A stretch of DNA of 31,882 nucleotides from Bdellovibrionaceae bacterium UBA2316 (GCA_002345205.1 DDVI01000024.1:1-31882), one strand, 5' to 3'; shown: positions 17,036-25,555, counted from the first letter of the stretch. Numbers and translations: made by a program. The notes: generated by a model not told the origin, from the letters alone.

Positions 17036-18538
17036 ACGAAAAATTTTAAAATTTTATCATATAAAGCAGTAATAGTCTTGACCGCATTATGTATAGGTGT
17101 GGTCAAATATGTGAACGCCATGAACGAAAATAAAACACTAAAAGTATGGTCCTCTCGAATTCCGTTTTCAATTGATACCATGGACTACGATGCTTTGGCT
17201 CACCATATTCATTTCCGGTCGGTATATTCCTCTTTGGTTTCTGACTATAAATTAGGTGAGATCCGAGGCGTTCTTGCGTCTAAATGGTGGTCAAATTCAG
17301 ATAAGACATCCTGGTCGTTCAAAATTCGCGATGACATATTTTTTAGTGATGGACAAAAAGTTGGCGCTAGAGATGTGGCATTGAATCTTTGTAGAGTTGC
17401 ATTTTTAATGAGTAAGACTAACTCCGCTTCGGGTCTCTTGGAAAATTTAAAGGGAATAGAGTCTATTTCTGCTGCTGATGAGCTTGTCGAAGGAATTTCG
17501 TTTAGTGGAGATATCGTTACTTTAGATTTCAAAATACCTGTTTTAGATGTATTGCAAAAAATTAGTTTTGGACTATATGCAATTGTAAGTTTGAAAAATT
17601 TCGATTCTAAAACCGGGGTATGGTTTAACAAAAGAGAAATAATTGGAAGTGGTCCATATTTTGTTGAGAAATGGACTGATTCAGAAGTCTCTTTAAGGTT
17701 AAGAACTGATTTCCCCAAAAATCTTCTTTTAAGTAAACCAATTAATCAGGTTGTATTTCGTCATTCTGCTGACGAAATTGTAAATTCAGATTTGATTGTT
17801 GATTTCGATGACTCGTTAGGCGTCGATAAATCCCATGAATTTTTTGGACCGGTTAAGTCTGCAATTAGATATGTTGAGTGTGAAGGGTGGAAGGATCCCG
17901 AAAGCATTTGCCACAGTGAAAAGGCGAGAAAGAATATTAGAGATGCTTTCTATAAATATTTGGATTCTATCAAATTTAAAACCATTAAATCTTTTTTTCC
18001 GTTAGCTGTTAAGGGTGTTTCAGAATTTGTTACCGGTGATGAGTCGTCGGTGAGTCTGAGCTTTCAACCAACGACGTTTTCAATATCTGCTGTTGCCAGT
18101 GCCTACAAGTCATTAGAAAATACAAATCAAGTGACTGCTCAGGAGGCATTTGAAAAGGCGATGAAATACTTTGCATCCCAAAGTGGATTGCAAGTTGATG
18201 TTGTAACTCCGGTTGCCCAGCTGCCAAAGTCTGCAAGCGTGGATTTCAGATTTCGAATGACAGCGATTTTAGTTGATTCCCCACATCACGATATTAGATT
18301 TATGGTTAATTCTTCCCAAGGAATTCGATTGCCAGATGCCTCAGGTGAGATAAAGAAATATATTTCTCAAGAGAACTTCTCAGCTCAAAATGTAAATAGA
18401 TTACTATGGGATCAGGCAATAGTTTGGCCAATAAATCATATGGCGTTAGGCCTCTGGAAAAGAAAGAACTCTGTGTCCCTCGCCTCTTACAATCTTATTT
18501 TGCCTCCTTTAGATCTGCAATGGCTTGAATGGGAATGA
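17036..18538 (+). CDS. OppA-like periplasmic peptide-binding protein (SBP family 5)
   Basis: About 500 residues if it starts at ACG 17036. Family features: an opening strand TLKVWSSRIPFSID, then a segment like the family's 'ALAESWEVSDDGLTYTFKLR' in VLASKWWSNSDKTSWSFKIR, then FFSDGQKVGARDVALN, and GSGPYFVEKW in the middle. These proteins bind peptides in the periplasm for ABC importers. No permease or ATPase is nearby, so it may deliver a peptide to a sensor instead. The start is odd: no ATG fits, and TTG at 17078 would leave a poor signal peptide and no ribosome site. ACG at 17036 has GGTGGAG 5 bases upstream and gives a good leader (KNFKILSYK, then AVIVLTALCIGVV, cut after YVNA). The last codons overlap the YcaO start. 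Confidence 0.85.
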   Translation, partial: TKNFKILSYKAVIVLTALCIGVVKYVNAMNENKTLKVWSSRIPFSIDTMDYDALAHHIHFRSVYSSLVSDYKLGEIRGVLASKWWSNSDKTSWSFKIRDDIFFSDGQKVGARDVALNLCRVAFLMSKTNSASGLLENLKGIESISAADELVEGISFSGDIVTLDFKIPVLDVLQKISFGLYAIVSLKNFDSKTGVWFNKREIIGSGPYFVEKWTDSEVSLRLRTDFPKNLLLSKPINQVVFRHSADEIVNSDLIVDFDDSLGVDKSHEFFGPVKSAIRYVECEGWKDPESICHSEKARKNIRDAFYKYLDSIKFKTIKSFFPLAVKGVSEFVTGDESSVSLSFQPTTFSISAVASAYKSLENTNQVTAQEAFEKAMKYFASQSGLQVDVVTPVAQLPKSASVDFRFRMTAILVDSPHHDIRFMVNSSQGIRLPDASGEIKKYISQENFSAQNVNRLLWDQAIVWPINHMALGLWKRKNSVSLASYNLILPPLDLQWLEWE

Positions 18539-19425
18539 TCTACCTAAATCTAGCGCCCTTTAAATACAAAGCAATATTAAATTATCCTCAAAGTCCTATA
18601 CAAAAAATTGATATTACCCAAACTACAAATTCTTATGGTTCTAAATATTATGAAGTTTATGGATGGATGAAGAGCGAGTTTAAGTTTCTAGGCATTGAGA
18701 CTTCAAATCTCTATGGATCATGTGAAGCAACAGGTACTGATAAGTATTTCCAAATAGCTTTTTGGAAATGTATTTCCGAATTAGTTGAACGGTGGGCTTT
18801 TCATAACCTCCTTAAAAATAATAGTGTCGCTTTCGGAATGGATATCGATGCTACATCTACTGGGTTTGCAGCATTGCCTTGTTGGCCAAAGTCTGCGGCC
18901 AGAGAGATTGCATATTGTGAAGCAATAGAAAGATGGGCCATATCAATGTGGTGGCGAGGGCAGCTTAGTGCTTTTTTAGAAGTAAGTCCAAAATTAGATG
19001 GAGATATTGGTGTTGCGAAAATAAGCATTAGTGAAAATATTGGAAATGTCGTAATAGTTTTCAAAAAAAATGTTTCAGATGATAAAATTTTTTATATTTA
19101 TGGATTTGCATATGGAAAGACTCTAAGGGGTGCGATAAGTAAAGCGTCAGTAGAATTATTTCGTAATGAAAAAGTTTTACTTCAAAATAATGCTGCCGAG
19201 GCTAAATCAGTAAGCGATATTAGGCTGAAATATTTTTCAACTGAAGAAGGATTTTTACATTTCTTTTCAAAAGTTGGATCTATTGGAAGAATTTTTAATA
19301 GTATTCCAAATCTCATTGTTGATAGCGAAGTTCCTGGCGAGTGGAGTCAGTTTGCGACAGTATGGAGATGCCTTTTGCCGGATACCAACTATAACTGGAA
19401 TGATTTAAAGCACTTTATGTTCTGA
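18529..19425 (+). CDS. Short standalone YcaO-domain protein
   Basis: Up to 298 residues (296 if it starts at ATG 18535, where the ATGA overlap with the upstream stop suggests coupling). YcaO enzymes use ATP to activate peptide backbone amides, giving azolines, amidines or thioamides. Family blocks are visible: GSCEATG (63-69), then SELVERW (83-89, E84 and E87); TGFAALP (111-117), then CEAIERW (130-136) followed by MWWRGQL (140-146), matching the family's AAG...ElIERDA.aiWW block; and YGFAYGKTLRGAISKASVEL (191-210), matching the third block. There Arg212 stands where Gln is common. It is about 100 residues shorter than typical members. The C-terminus lacks the Pro-rich PxPxP end of azoline-forming members. 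No E1-like, TfuA or dehydrogenase partner is adjacent. Family is fairly sure; chemistry is unknown. Confidence 0.8.
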   Translation: MGMIYLNLAPFKYKAILNYPQSPIQKIDITQTTNSYGSKYYEVYGWMKSEFKFLGIETSNLYGSCEATGTDKYFQIAFWKCISELVERWAFHNLLKNNSVAFGMDIDATSTGFAALPCWPKSAAREIAYCEAIERWAISMWWRGQLSAFLEVSPKLDGDIGVAKISISENIGNVVIVFKKNVSDDKIFYIYGFAYGKTLRGAISKASVELFRNEKVLLQNNAAEAKSVSDIRLKYFSTEEGFLHFFSKVGSIGRIFNSIPNLIVDSEVPGEWSQFATVWRCLLPDTNYNWNDLKHFMF

Positions 19426-19432
19426 TTTGTGA

Positions 19433-19444
19433 AGGTCTAGACCT
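19433..19444. repeat. 12-bp perfect palindrome after the YcaO gene
   Basis: AGGTCTAGACCT lies 7 bases past the YcaO stop. It has no loop and no T-tract, so it is more likely a binding site or chance than a terminator. The rest of the 230-bp gap to 19656 shows only AT-rich sequence and the GAGGAG ribosome site of the next gene. Confidence 0.35.
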
Positions 19445-19655
19445 CTAGGTAAGTAACATAACAAAAGTAACAACTTTGGGTAACACGAAAGACACTATTT
19501 GCGCCTAAGTTGTTGATATTTTTCTCATTTAGAGACTTTCTTCCTTAAAAACTATGTATTCTTTATTGGAACCAATAGGTTAGGGCGATTCAGTTTGCGA
19601 CAGGTACGAATATTGGATATTTAGATAGTCAGACACGCTAATTGAGGAGCTTAAC

Positions 19656-20690
19656 ATGAAAGCATTAACACTGATTATCACAATGATACTAGCGCAACAA
19701 GTGTTTGCTAATAACTCATGTTTTGATACTCAAGCTGTTAAAGACTTAATCGAAGCTTCAGAAGAACTTAACGAATGTTTCGCTAAAGATGTAAACAACT
19801 GCAAGTTTGATAAAATGACAGTTGAACAACAACGCGAAGTTAACAGCCAAAGATTGATCCCTTTCGATAGAACTAAAAGCAAATTAATGAACAACGCTAC
19901 TGGTTTAGTTTCTGCTGATTTTGGCGGTGACACATTTTCTGGTTCTGGCCAAAAAATTTCTAGCTGCCATATTATCACTTCTGCTCACTTATTATATTCT
20001 AGCACTGAAGTTTCTGTAGATTCTGAAGATAAACCTGCTTTACGAAACTCTGATGAATTCGATGTAAACTTTCATTCAGGTCAAACTTGTGATTCAAGAA
20101 TGTTCCAATCAAAAGTTGGCGCTCAAGTTTTCTTTAAAATGACTCAAGAAGGTAAAGACTTTACGTGCGGTCGTTATAACAATGCTGGAAAATGCATCGA
20201 AAGAAACTTCTTCGGTAAAAGCGATTTAGTAATTTTGAAATTAAAAAACTACAATAAAAGCGATAAAAACTTCTTCAAGCTTAAAACTACTCCTCTTGCA
20301 ATTTCAAACACTGGCGACAGAGTTAACTGCTGGGGATACCCAGGTTACAACAGCCAAATCAAGCTTTCAAAAGAGACGTCTGACAAGTTGCTTTGGTTGC
20401 AAAAAGACGCAAAAATCTTCAACGGTAACTCAAATAAAGGTGTTCTAACTAACGCAATTGCTTATCCTGGTATGTCTGGTGGTGGTTGCTCAATGACTTC
20501 TGATCCTAAAGAATTAGTTGGTTTATTCGCAGAAAGAAATAGCGCTTCTGGTAGCGCTGCAGTTGAGGTTTCACCTAGAACAGCTGAACAAAACGGTGCT
20601 AATTACTTATCATCTTTCCAAAATTTAGCTGAAAGATATAAACAATCTACAGGTAAAGACATCGCTGATTTAGATAAAGAATGTGAGTAA
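19656..20690 (+). CDS. Secreted trypsin-like serine protease, cysteine-rich
   Basis: 344 residues. The Sec signal MKALTLIITMILAQQVFA is cut after residue 18. The triad is visible: His111 in ITSAHLL, Asp190 in KSDLVIL, and Ser274 in GMSGGGCS. About ten cysteines (for example 22, 41, 49, 104, 145, 171, 180, 225, 278) suggest a disulfide-stabilised exported enzyme. Residues 20-80 are a helical pro-region or N-terminal domain. The gene has a strong ribosome site (GAGGAG) and codons that look fitted for high expression (many AAC, GGT and GAA), unlike its AT-rich neighbours. The next gene begins at or inside its stop, hinting at co-transcription. Confidence 0.9.
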   Translation: MKALTLIITMILAQQVFANNSCFDTQAVKDLIEASEELNECFAKDVNNCKFDKMTVEQQREVNSQRLIPFDRTKSKLMNNATGLVSADFGGDTFSGSGQKISSCHIITSAHLLYSSTEVSVDSEDKPALRNSDEFDVNFHSGQTCDSRMFQSKVGAQVFFKMTQEGKDFTCGRYNNAGKCIERNFFGKSDLVILKLKNYNKSDKNFFKLKTTPLAISNTGDRVNCWGYPGYNSQIKLSKETSDKLLWLQKDAKIFNGNSNKGVLTNAIAYPGMSGGGCSMTSDPKELVGLFAERNSASGSAAVEVSPRTAEQNGANYLSSFQNLAERYKQSTGKDIADLDKECE

Positions 20691-21339
20691 AATGGAAGCC
20701 GTTGTAGTAGGGGCATCTGGATTGGTTGGAAGCACATTAGTAAACGATCTGATAAGACACCCTGAATTTACTAAAGTAGTATCAATTGGAAGAAAAACTG
20801 TAAAATCAAACTCCGAAAAGATCTCAAATATAATCATAAGTGACCTAAGCGAAATTTCAAGTATTGATCTGAAAATGGAAGATTCCGTATTTTTTTGCTG
20901 TTTGGGTTCCACAATAAAAAAGGCTGGAAACAAAGAAAACTTTCGAAAAGTTGACTTCCATGGTGTCGTGAGTTTTGCACGGCTAGCAAAAAAATCAAAT
21001 GCATCAAAATTTATTTTAGTTTCTGCAAAAGGTGCTGACGTAAATTCTTCATTTTTTTATAATAGGACCAAAGGTGAGGCTGAACAGGCGATTATTGAAA
21101 TGGGTTTAAATTCGACTACGATATTTAGGCCAGGGTTGCTGCTTGGCGATAGGAAAGAATTTAGATTTTTTGAATCGGTTTCCATTGGCATTATGAAGGG
21201 TTTGAAGTCAGTTATAAGTTATGATCGATTGCGCCCATTTGTTACTTCAGTGGAGAGTTTAGTTCGTGCAATTATCGACAATAGTTTAGTCAAGGAAACT
21301 GGATATAAAATAGTCGATTCAAGTGAAATTCTAGAATAA
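20683..21339 (+). CDS. Atypical short-chain dehydrogenase, TIP30/HTATIP2-like
   Basis: 218 residues. The Rossmann nucleotide-binding motif GASGLVG is at 10-16. The block CCLGSTIKKAGNKENFRKVD and the later SAKGAD with FFYNRTKGEAE (the active-site YxxxK is Tyr-Asn-Arg-Thr-Lys) match the TIP30-like group of NAD(P)-binding proteins. FRPGLLLG follows. The group's substrates are poorly known. The start may be GTG at 20683, overlapping the protease stop by 8 bases, or ATG at 20692, two bases after it. Either way it probably shares the protease transcript. Confidence 0.85.
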   Translation: MSKMEAVVVGASGLVGSTLVNDLIRHPEFTKVVSIGRKTVKSNSEKISNIIISDLSEISSIDLKMEDSVFFCCLGSTIKKAGNKENFRKVDFHGVVSFARLAKKSNASKFILVSAKGADVNSSFFYNRTKGEAEQAIIEMGLNSTTIFRPGLLLGDRKEFRFFESVSIGIMKGLKSVISYDRLRPFVTSVESLVRAIIDNSLVKETGYKIVDSSEILE

Positions 21340-21363
21340 ATTTATTTAAATTCCCTAATAAGC

Positions 21364-21390
21364 TTAAGTATTTACCGGCTTTTCCGATAA
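21364..21390 (+). promoter_or_regulatory. Probable sigma-28 (FliA) promoter
   Basis: TTAAGTAT, an exact 11-bp spacer and TCCGATAA match the flagellar sigma-28 pattern TAAAGTTT-N11-GCCGATAA at 6 of 8 and 7 of 8 positions. The -10 ends 10 bp before the ATG at 21401 (20 bp before the second ATG at 21410). The short leader favours the ATG at 21410. It would place the secreted protein and the cyclase under motility-type control. Confidence 0.55.
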
Positions 21391-21400
21391 ATTAAATACT

Positions 21401-23224
21401 ATGAGCCACATGAAAATAATAACGTCACTGTTACTTTTATTCTTTAGTTTTAGTGCGAAGGCAAAAACAGATTGTATATTGTTGCAAAAAGATGTCGAGC
21501 TTCGCAAATATTCTTTTAAATGTAATGGCGAAACTGTGAATATTCATTGCGATATTAAAAACAAAAATGTGTGTTCGGTAAATATAAAAGAAAAACTTGA
21601 AAGCATGAGAATCTCAATCACTGACGACGAGCTCAATTCATTTAATCTATTTTCGACGGCTCAGCTAGCTTCAGTAGAATGTGATACTTCAAAAAAAGTA
21701 TGCAAAATTGAAAAAGATGTATGCGACAAATATCAAGGGTTTTTCGAAAAAGCTAAAAGAGATATTCAAAAAAACTTGAGACCAAATTCAAGATGTAACG
21801 GAATCATCGGTGACTCTCTTTTGGGAGTTGCAAATTTATCAACGGAAATAGTATCTCAACCTGATTTCAAGAAAAATAGTTGTGAAACGAAATACGCGCT
21901 AGATATTCAAACATTAAAAAATAAAATTTCATTTTTTAATGAAATCGTAAATCAGCCTATTTTGGATCGCGAATCTTTTCTCTATGGATGTGTAAATTTT
22001 GAAAAAATTAGCGATTCCAAAATACATGATTCAATGGTTTTAGCTAAAGCTAAACAGTTAGATATTTTTAAAAATGGAATTCTTAATAAGATCGACTCAG
22101 CGGAGTACTTGGCTTCCACGGTCTGCGAATCTCGTTCCCCTTTGTTTTTTGAAAGTGGGAAGCTAAATGTTGATAATGTGATGTGTGCAGTTTTTGAAGA
22201 GTCCAGACTTGAAGTAGCGGATCTTTCAATTACATGCAATGGAAGCACGTCGAAAGTATCAAGTGGTGCAAGTTCTCGATTAAAATCTGCTGAAGAATCT
22301 GGGGCAAGGTTGGCAAAAGCAGATACAACGCCAATCGAACAAAAGCCGATGCCTGAAGCTATGGCTTCCCAGATTGGTAAGCCTGTCGGTTTAGCTCCGG
22401 CTTTAGCACAGGTTGATCAGATAGCTCCCGGTTCCGGTACAGCTCAAGGTTCCGTGTCTTCTGAATCGAACTTCGCGGCTGGCGCAGTTCGTAATACAAT
22501 ACCTTTGAATATTGCCTCTGAGGCCGGTAAAGCATTTGCGCCAGTTTATGAGAAACTTTCAGCTATTAGTAAATCAGCTGGCTATCCAAGTAAATCCATC
22601 CGTCCTGGAATTATTGGCAGTGGTTCGTCATCGCTTTCAAGCGCCACTGGCGTGGTCAGCGTAACGCGTAAACCCCGTTCGACATCTTCGGATGATTCAT
22701 CTGGCTCTATCGCAGATATCGCTGGAACCGCTTCCGTCGCTACAACGTCTCCTGGTCTTGCAAAAGCAAGTGCTGGCAAAAGCACGGATGGTGGCGCTAA
22801 GGCTTCATTGGGCCGTACTGCTGTAAATACTGGCGAAGCTAATCCTGCTTTAGGTGGTCCACGATCTTTAGGTTTAAATAGTGTTGGTAGTGGCGGTTCA
22901 GGGGCAACTCGTAGTCCTTCAAACACTGATTATTCAGAAACAAACACAGGTACCGCGGCGATTGTTGAAAAAGTTCAGAAAAAAATTACGCAATTAAATT
23001 CGCCAGCGCAAATTGCATCCTTCTTTAAAGAAGAAGCTGCTAGTATTCCGAACTTACGTGAGCTTCTTTATTCAGATGCGACAAGTAGAATTTTAGCAAG
23101 CAAAGGCATTCGCGTTGTAAATCAAAGTGGTGATGAGTCTGGAGAGACCTTCGCTAAAGCGAAATATTTATACAGAGATGATGGGTCCAAATTTACGCCG
23201 CTTAAAATGGCTAAGAAAAATTAG
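21401..23224 (+). CDS. Secreted two-part protein with Ser/Gly/Ala-rich linker
   Basis: 607 residues. The signal peptide runs to about SAKA (residue 21). Residues 22-280 form a cysteine-rich domain with about 15 cysteines, probably a disulfide-bonded globular part. Residues about 285-520 are low-complexity Ser/Gly/Ala/Thr/Pro sequence, likely an extended linker. Residues about 525-607 form a small charged C-terminal domain (VEKVQKKITQLNSPAQIASFF onwards). No family is recognised. Base composition shifts within the gene: the first half is AT-rich and the linker richer in G+C, suggesting that the parts have different histories. It is followed after 28 bp by the cyclase gene, and a sigma-28-type promoter precedes it. 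Confidence 0.8.
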   Translation: MSHMKIITSLLLLFFSFSAKAKTDCILLQKDVELRKYSFKCNGETVNIHCDIKNKNVCSVNIKEKLESMRISITDDELNSFNLFSTAQLASVECDTSKKVCKIEKDVCDKYQGFFEKAKRDIQKNLRPNSRCNGIIGDSLLGVANLSTEIVSQPDFKKNSCETKYALDIQTLKNKISFFNEIVNQPILDRESFLYGCVNFEKISDSKIHDSMVLAKAKQLDIFKNGILNKIDSAEYLASTVCESRSPLFFESGKLNVDNVMCAVFEESRLEVADLSITCNGSTSKVSSGASSRLKSAEESGARLAKADTTPIEQKPMPEAMASQIGKPVGLAPALAQVDQIAPGSGTAQGSVSSESNFAAGAVRNTIPLNIASEAGKAFAPVYEKLSAISKSAGYPSKSIRPGIIGSGSSSLSSATGVVSVTRKPRSTSSDDSSGSIADIAGTASVATTSPGLAKASAGKSTDGGAKASLGRTAVNTGEANPALGGPRSLGLNSVGSGGSGATRSPSNTDYSETNTGTAAIVEKVQKKITQLNSPAQIASFFKEEAASIPNLRELLYSDATSRILASKGIRVVNQSGDESGETFAKAKYLYRDDGSKFTPLKMAKKN

Positions 23225-23252
23225 TTTTTATGTTTTTGGGGGATAGTTAGAA

Positions 23253-25322
23253 ATGATGAAAAGAAAATCGTTTTTATTAATCATCATTACCGTCTTTTGG
23301 ATTTCCTATATAGTTTTATCTTTTGGGCAAACTTTGTACGCTACCTCTGAACAAAAAAATGATAACGACAATACAAGATTAAAACGGGTGGAGCATTTAT
23401 TAGCAGTTGCCCAGACGCTTGTGATGACCGGAAACATAGAGGCGCTTAAGGATCATTTAGATGGCGCTGTCGATATTAGCCTTATTGACTATTACTGTAT
23501 TAAGGACAAAGAAGAAGTCTTATTCGAATATTCGCCGAATGGAATTTCGGGCTGCGAAAAAACCCATGATCGTCGAATTGCATCCTACGGGACGCCTTTA
23601 AAATATAGAGACCAAATCGTAAAGCCTATAAAAATTGGAAGCAATATAGTTAGCGTAGGTTTTTCTACGGATTATTGGAATTACTTTTGGCAAGAGCAAA
23701 AAAATAACATCTACATCTTTATCAAAGACGTTTTCATCATCACTGCGTTCCTTGGCTTCCTGGTGTATCTGGTGATGAAGGACTTCTTGACCTTGGATCG
23801 CATGCTTCAAAAGGGTGCCAAGGGTGATATTTCTAAAATCAAAGCTCGTTCACGGGAAGCGCAGACGTTGATTGAATCTACCTATACTCTTGATAAAATG
23901 AACTCTGAAAAATCTGAAAAGATTCATCATCTTCAGAATACCGTTGGACTTGCCATCCATTCTGAAATTGATAGTCAGACTCCGCATCTGACGCAGATTC
24001 CGTGTGCGGTAATTCGTATCGATCTGAATGGCTATACTCAGATTTTCCTTCAGAAAAAAGAAGAACACATTGTTGGTGTCCTTAACGAATATTTTTCTGT
24101 CGCAAATGATTTAATTAATCGCTTCGATGGCGAGATTTATCAAATCATCGGGGATGAAATCGTTTTCGTTATGAAAAATCAAGATCCGCGATCGGCTTTG
24201 TTCTGTGTGCGCGCAATTTTTGAATGGGCCCAAGAACTGGATAAGAAAATTTTTGCTGAGCATAAACATCGCTTTCTTTTAAAAGCCTCTATTTCGTATG
24301 GTTCCCTGAGATTCGTTCGATTAAACAATGGCTATGCCTTTGCCGGCGTTCCATTGATTGAATCCGTACGCATGCTTGGTTGTGTGAGCGACAAATCAGA
24401 AAACACCCTGATCATTAAAAAAGAAGGTATGGAATCCACAATGCCTTATATGAACAATCCGTCCTCTAAAATAGTCGATCTAAAAGGCTTCGAAGATCAA
24501 TCTGAAATATTAGAGATCAAAGAATTCGTGACTCTAAAGGATTTCTTTCGTCACGGTATGCTGGCGCCGTCCCAGTCAGCGCAAAAGGCTGCAATGCAGG
24601 GATTGACCTATTTCCGTGGCCAGCACGACATTTTAGCGGCCCTTCAAGTTTTGAATCAGTCTTTGTTTGAACACAAATGGGACGAGGTCGGTTTTCTAGT
24701 TCAACACTTAAAAGAACTCGAACTGGGAATTAAAAACGCTCCTATCGTGAATCAGCTTTTCCAAATTTTGTCGGACCATTTCCAGCTGATCACCGTAAAG
24801 TGCAAAGATTATCCTTTCTTGAACTCGCTCATCCTAATGACCAACACTTTAGTTCATCCCGAGCTATGGACGCAGCCATGGTCGAGCCTGATTAAAAGCT
24901 ACCTTCTGTGTTCACAGCCGCGCATTGTCGCCAATGCTACCGAAGTCCTTTGTCGTTTTGGTTACGATTCTAAAGAAATGCAGGCTATTATTCTAAATTG
25001 GAAGGACAACAATCGCATTAATGCTAACTTCCTCTTAGCAGAAATGAAAAAATCGATTACTAAAGCAAACGTAAAAACGTTGATTGCTTGGATGGAATCC
25101 CCACAGGTTCTATTTCAGGCCAGCGCTTTATATGTCATTGAAGAGACTCTTCGCCACTATCACGAGCACGATCAGATTGTTTTTAAAACAAATAATCTAC
25201 TAGCTAATTGTGTGAGCGTTTCTGATAAATTAAAATCATCGTCAAACCCGATGATCAAAGAAAGAATTGTAAAACTTCAAAACGTTTTAGTGCTTAAAGA
25301 TTCGAATCAAAATGCTGCTTAA
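23253..25322 (+). CDS. Membrane class III adenylate/guanylate cyclase with helical C-terminal extension
   Basis: 689 residues. Two membrane segments (about 6-27 and 153-175) flank a periplasmic sensor domain of about 125 residues with CIKDKEEVLFEYSPNG, CACHE-like. A short linker helix leads to a class III cyclase domain (about 248-395): metal Asp257 in RIDLNG and Asp301 in IIGDEIVF, with the transition-state Arg373 in ESVRML. The Lys that normally specifies adenine (before xxGD) is Gln297, and the Asn before the Arg reads Ile, so activity or substrate is uncertain. Residues about 420-689 are repeating amphipathic helices resembling a HEAT-type solenoid, possibly a protein-binding output. It follows the sigma-28-driven secreted protein by 28 bp. 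Confidence 0.85.
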   Translation: MMKRKSFLLIIITVFWISYIVLSFGQTLYATSEQKNDNDNTRLKRVEHLLAVAQTLVMTGNIEALKDHLDGAVDISLIDYYCIKDKEEVLFEYSPNGISGCEKTHDRRIASYGTPLKYRDQIVKPIKIGSNIVSVGFSTDYWNYFWQEQKNNIYIFIKDVFIITAFLGFLVYLVMKDFLTLDRMLQKGAKGDISKIKARSREAQTLIESTYTLDKMNSEKSEKIHHLQNTVGLAIHSEIDSQTPHLTQIPCAVIRIDLNGYTQIFLQKKEEHIVGVLNEYFSVANDLINRFDGEIYQIIGDEIVFVMKNQDPRSALFCVRAIFEWAQELDKKIFAEHKHRFLLKASISYGSLRFVRLNNGYAFAGVPLIESVRMLGCVSDKSENTLIIKKEGMESTMPYMNNPSSKIVDLKGFEDQSEILEIKEFVTLKDFFRHGMLAPSQSAQKAAMQGLTYFRGQHDILAALQVLNQSLFEHKWDEVGFLVQHLKELELGIKNAPIVNQLFQILSDHFQLITVKCKDYPFLNSLILMTNTLVHPELWTQPWSSLIKSYLLCSQPRIVANATEVLCRFGYDSKEMQAIILNWKDNNRINANFLLAEMKKSITKANVKTLIAWMESPQVLFQASALYVIEETLRHYHEHDQIVFKTNNLLANCVSVSDKLKSSSNPMIKERIVKLQNVLVLKDSNQNAA

Positions 25323-25339
25323 TTTCGACTAAAAAAACC

Positions 25340-25385
25340 AAAAAAAAGGACACTTGATTGCCGAATTTATGCATATCAAGTGTCC
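25340..25385 (-). terminator. Strong Rho-independent terminator on the minus strand
   Basis: GGACACTTGAT (25348-25358) and ATCAAGTGTCC (25375-25385) form an 11-bp stem; TGC/GCA inside extends it to about 14. On the minus strand the stem is followed by a run of seven T (25347-25341). It faces transcripts coming from the PDZ gene end at 25711, 325 bp away, or a separate small RNA. Confidence 0.7.
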
Positions 25386-25555
25386 CAAACCACCCAAGGA
25401 ACCCCTTTGAGAACGGATTACCAAAAACCCGTGCTCGATAAGGGTTCTATCAAAATATGTTTACCAAATATATCGACTTATTTTTGTACAGAATTAACTG
25501 CAAAAGATTGTTAAAATACTGATTTTACTTATAATAGATCAAACAAAGGGTAATC
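25386..25555. other. Gene-free stretch with hairpin and promoter-like sequence
   Basis: Between the terminator and the small frame at 25556 I see no gene. GAACCCCTT (25399-25407) can pair with AAGGGTTC (25440-25447) around a 32-base loop. On the plus strand TTGTTA, 16 bp and TATAAT (about 25510-25537) give a credible sigma-70 promoter reading toward 25556. With the downstream terminator, a minus-strand small RNA is possible but no minus promoter is convincing. Confidence 0.35.

Noticed and set aside
16998..17072. 24-codon frame MPNLNIFILVEYLRK... before the peptide-binding protein
   Set aside because: No good ribosome site; the GGTGGAG inside it serves the next gene better.
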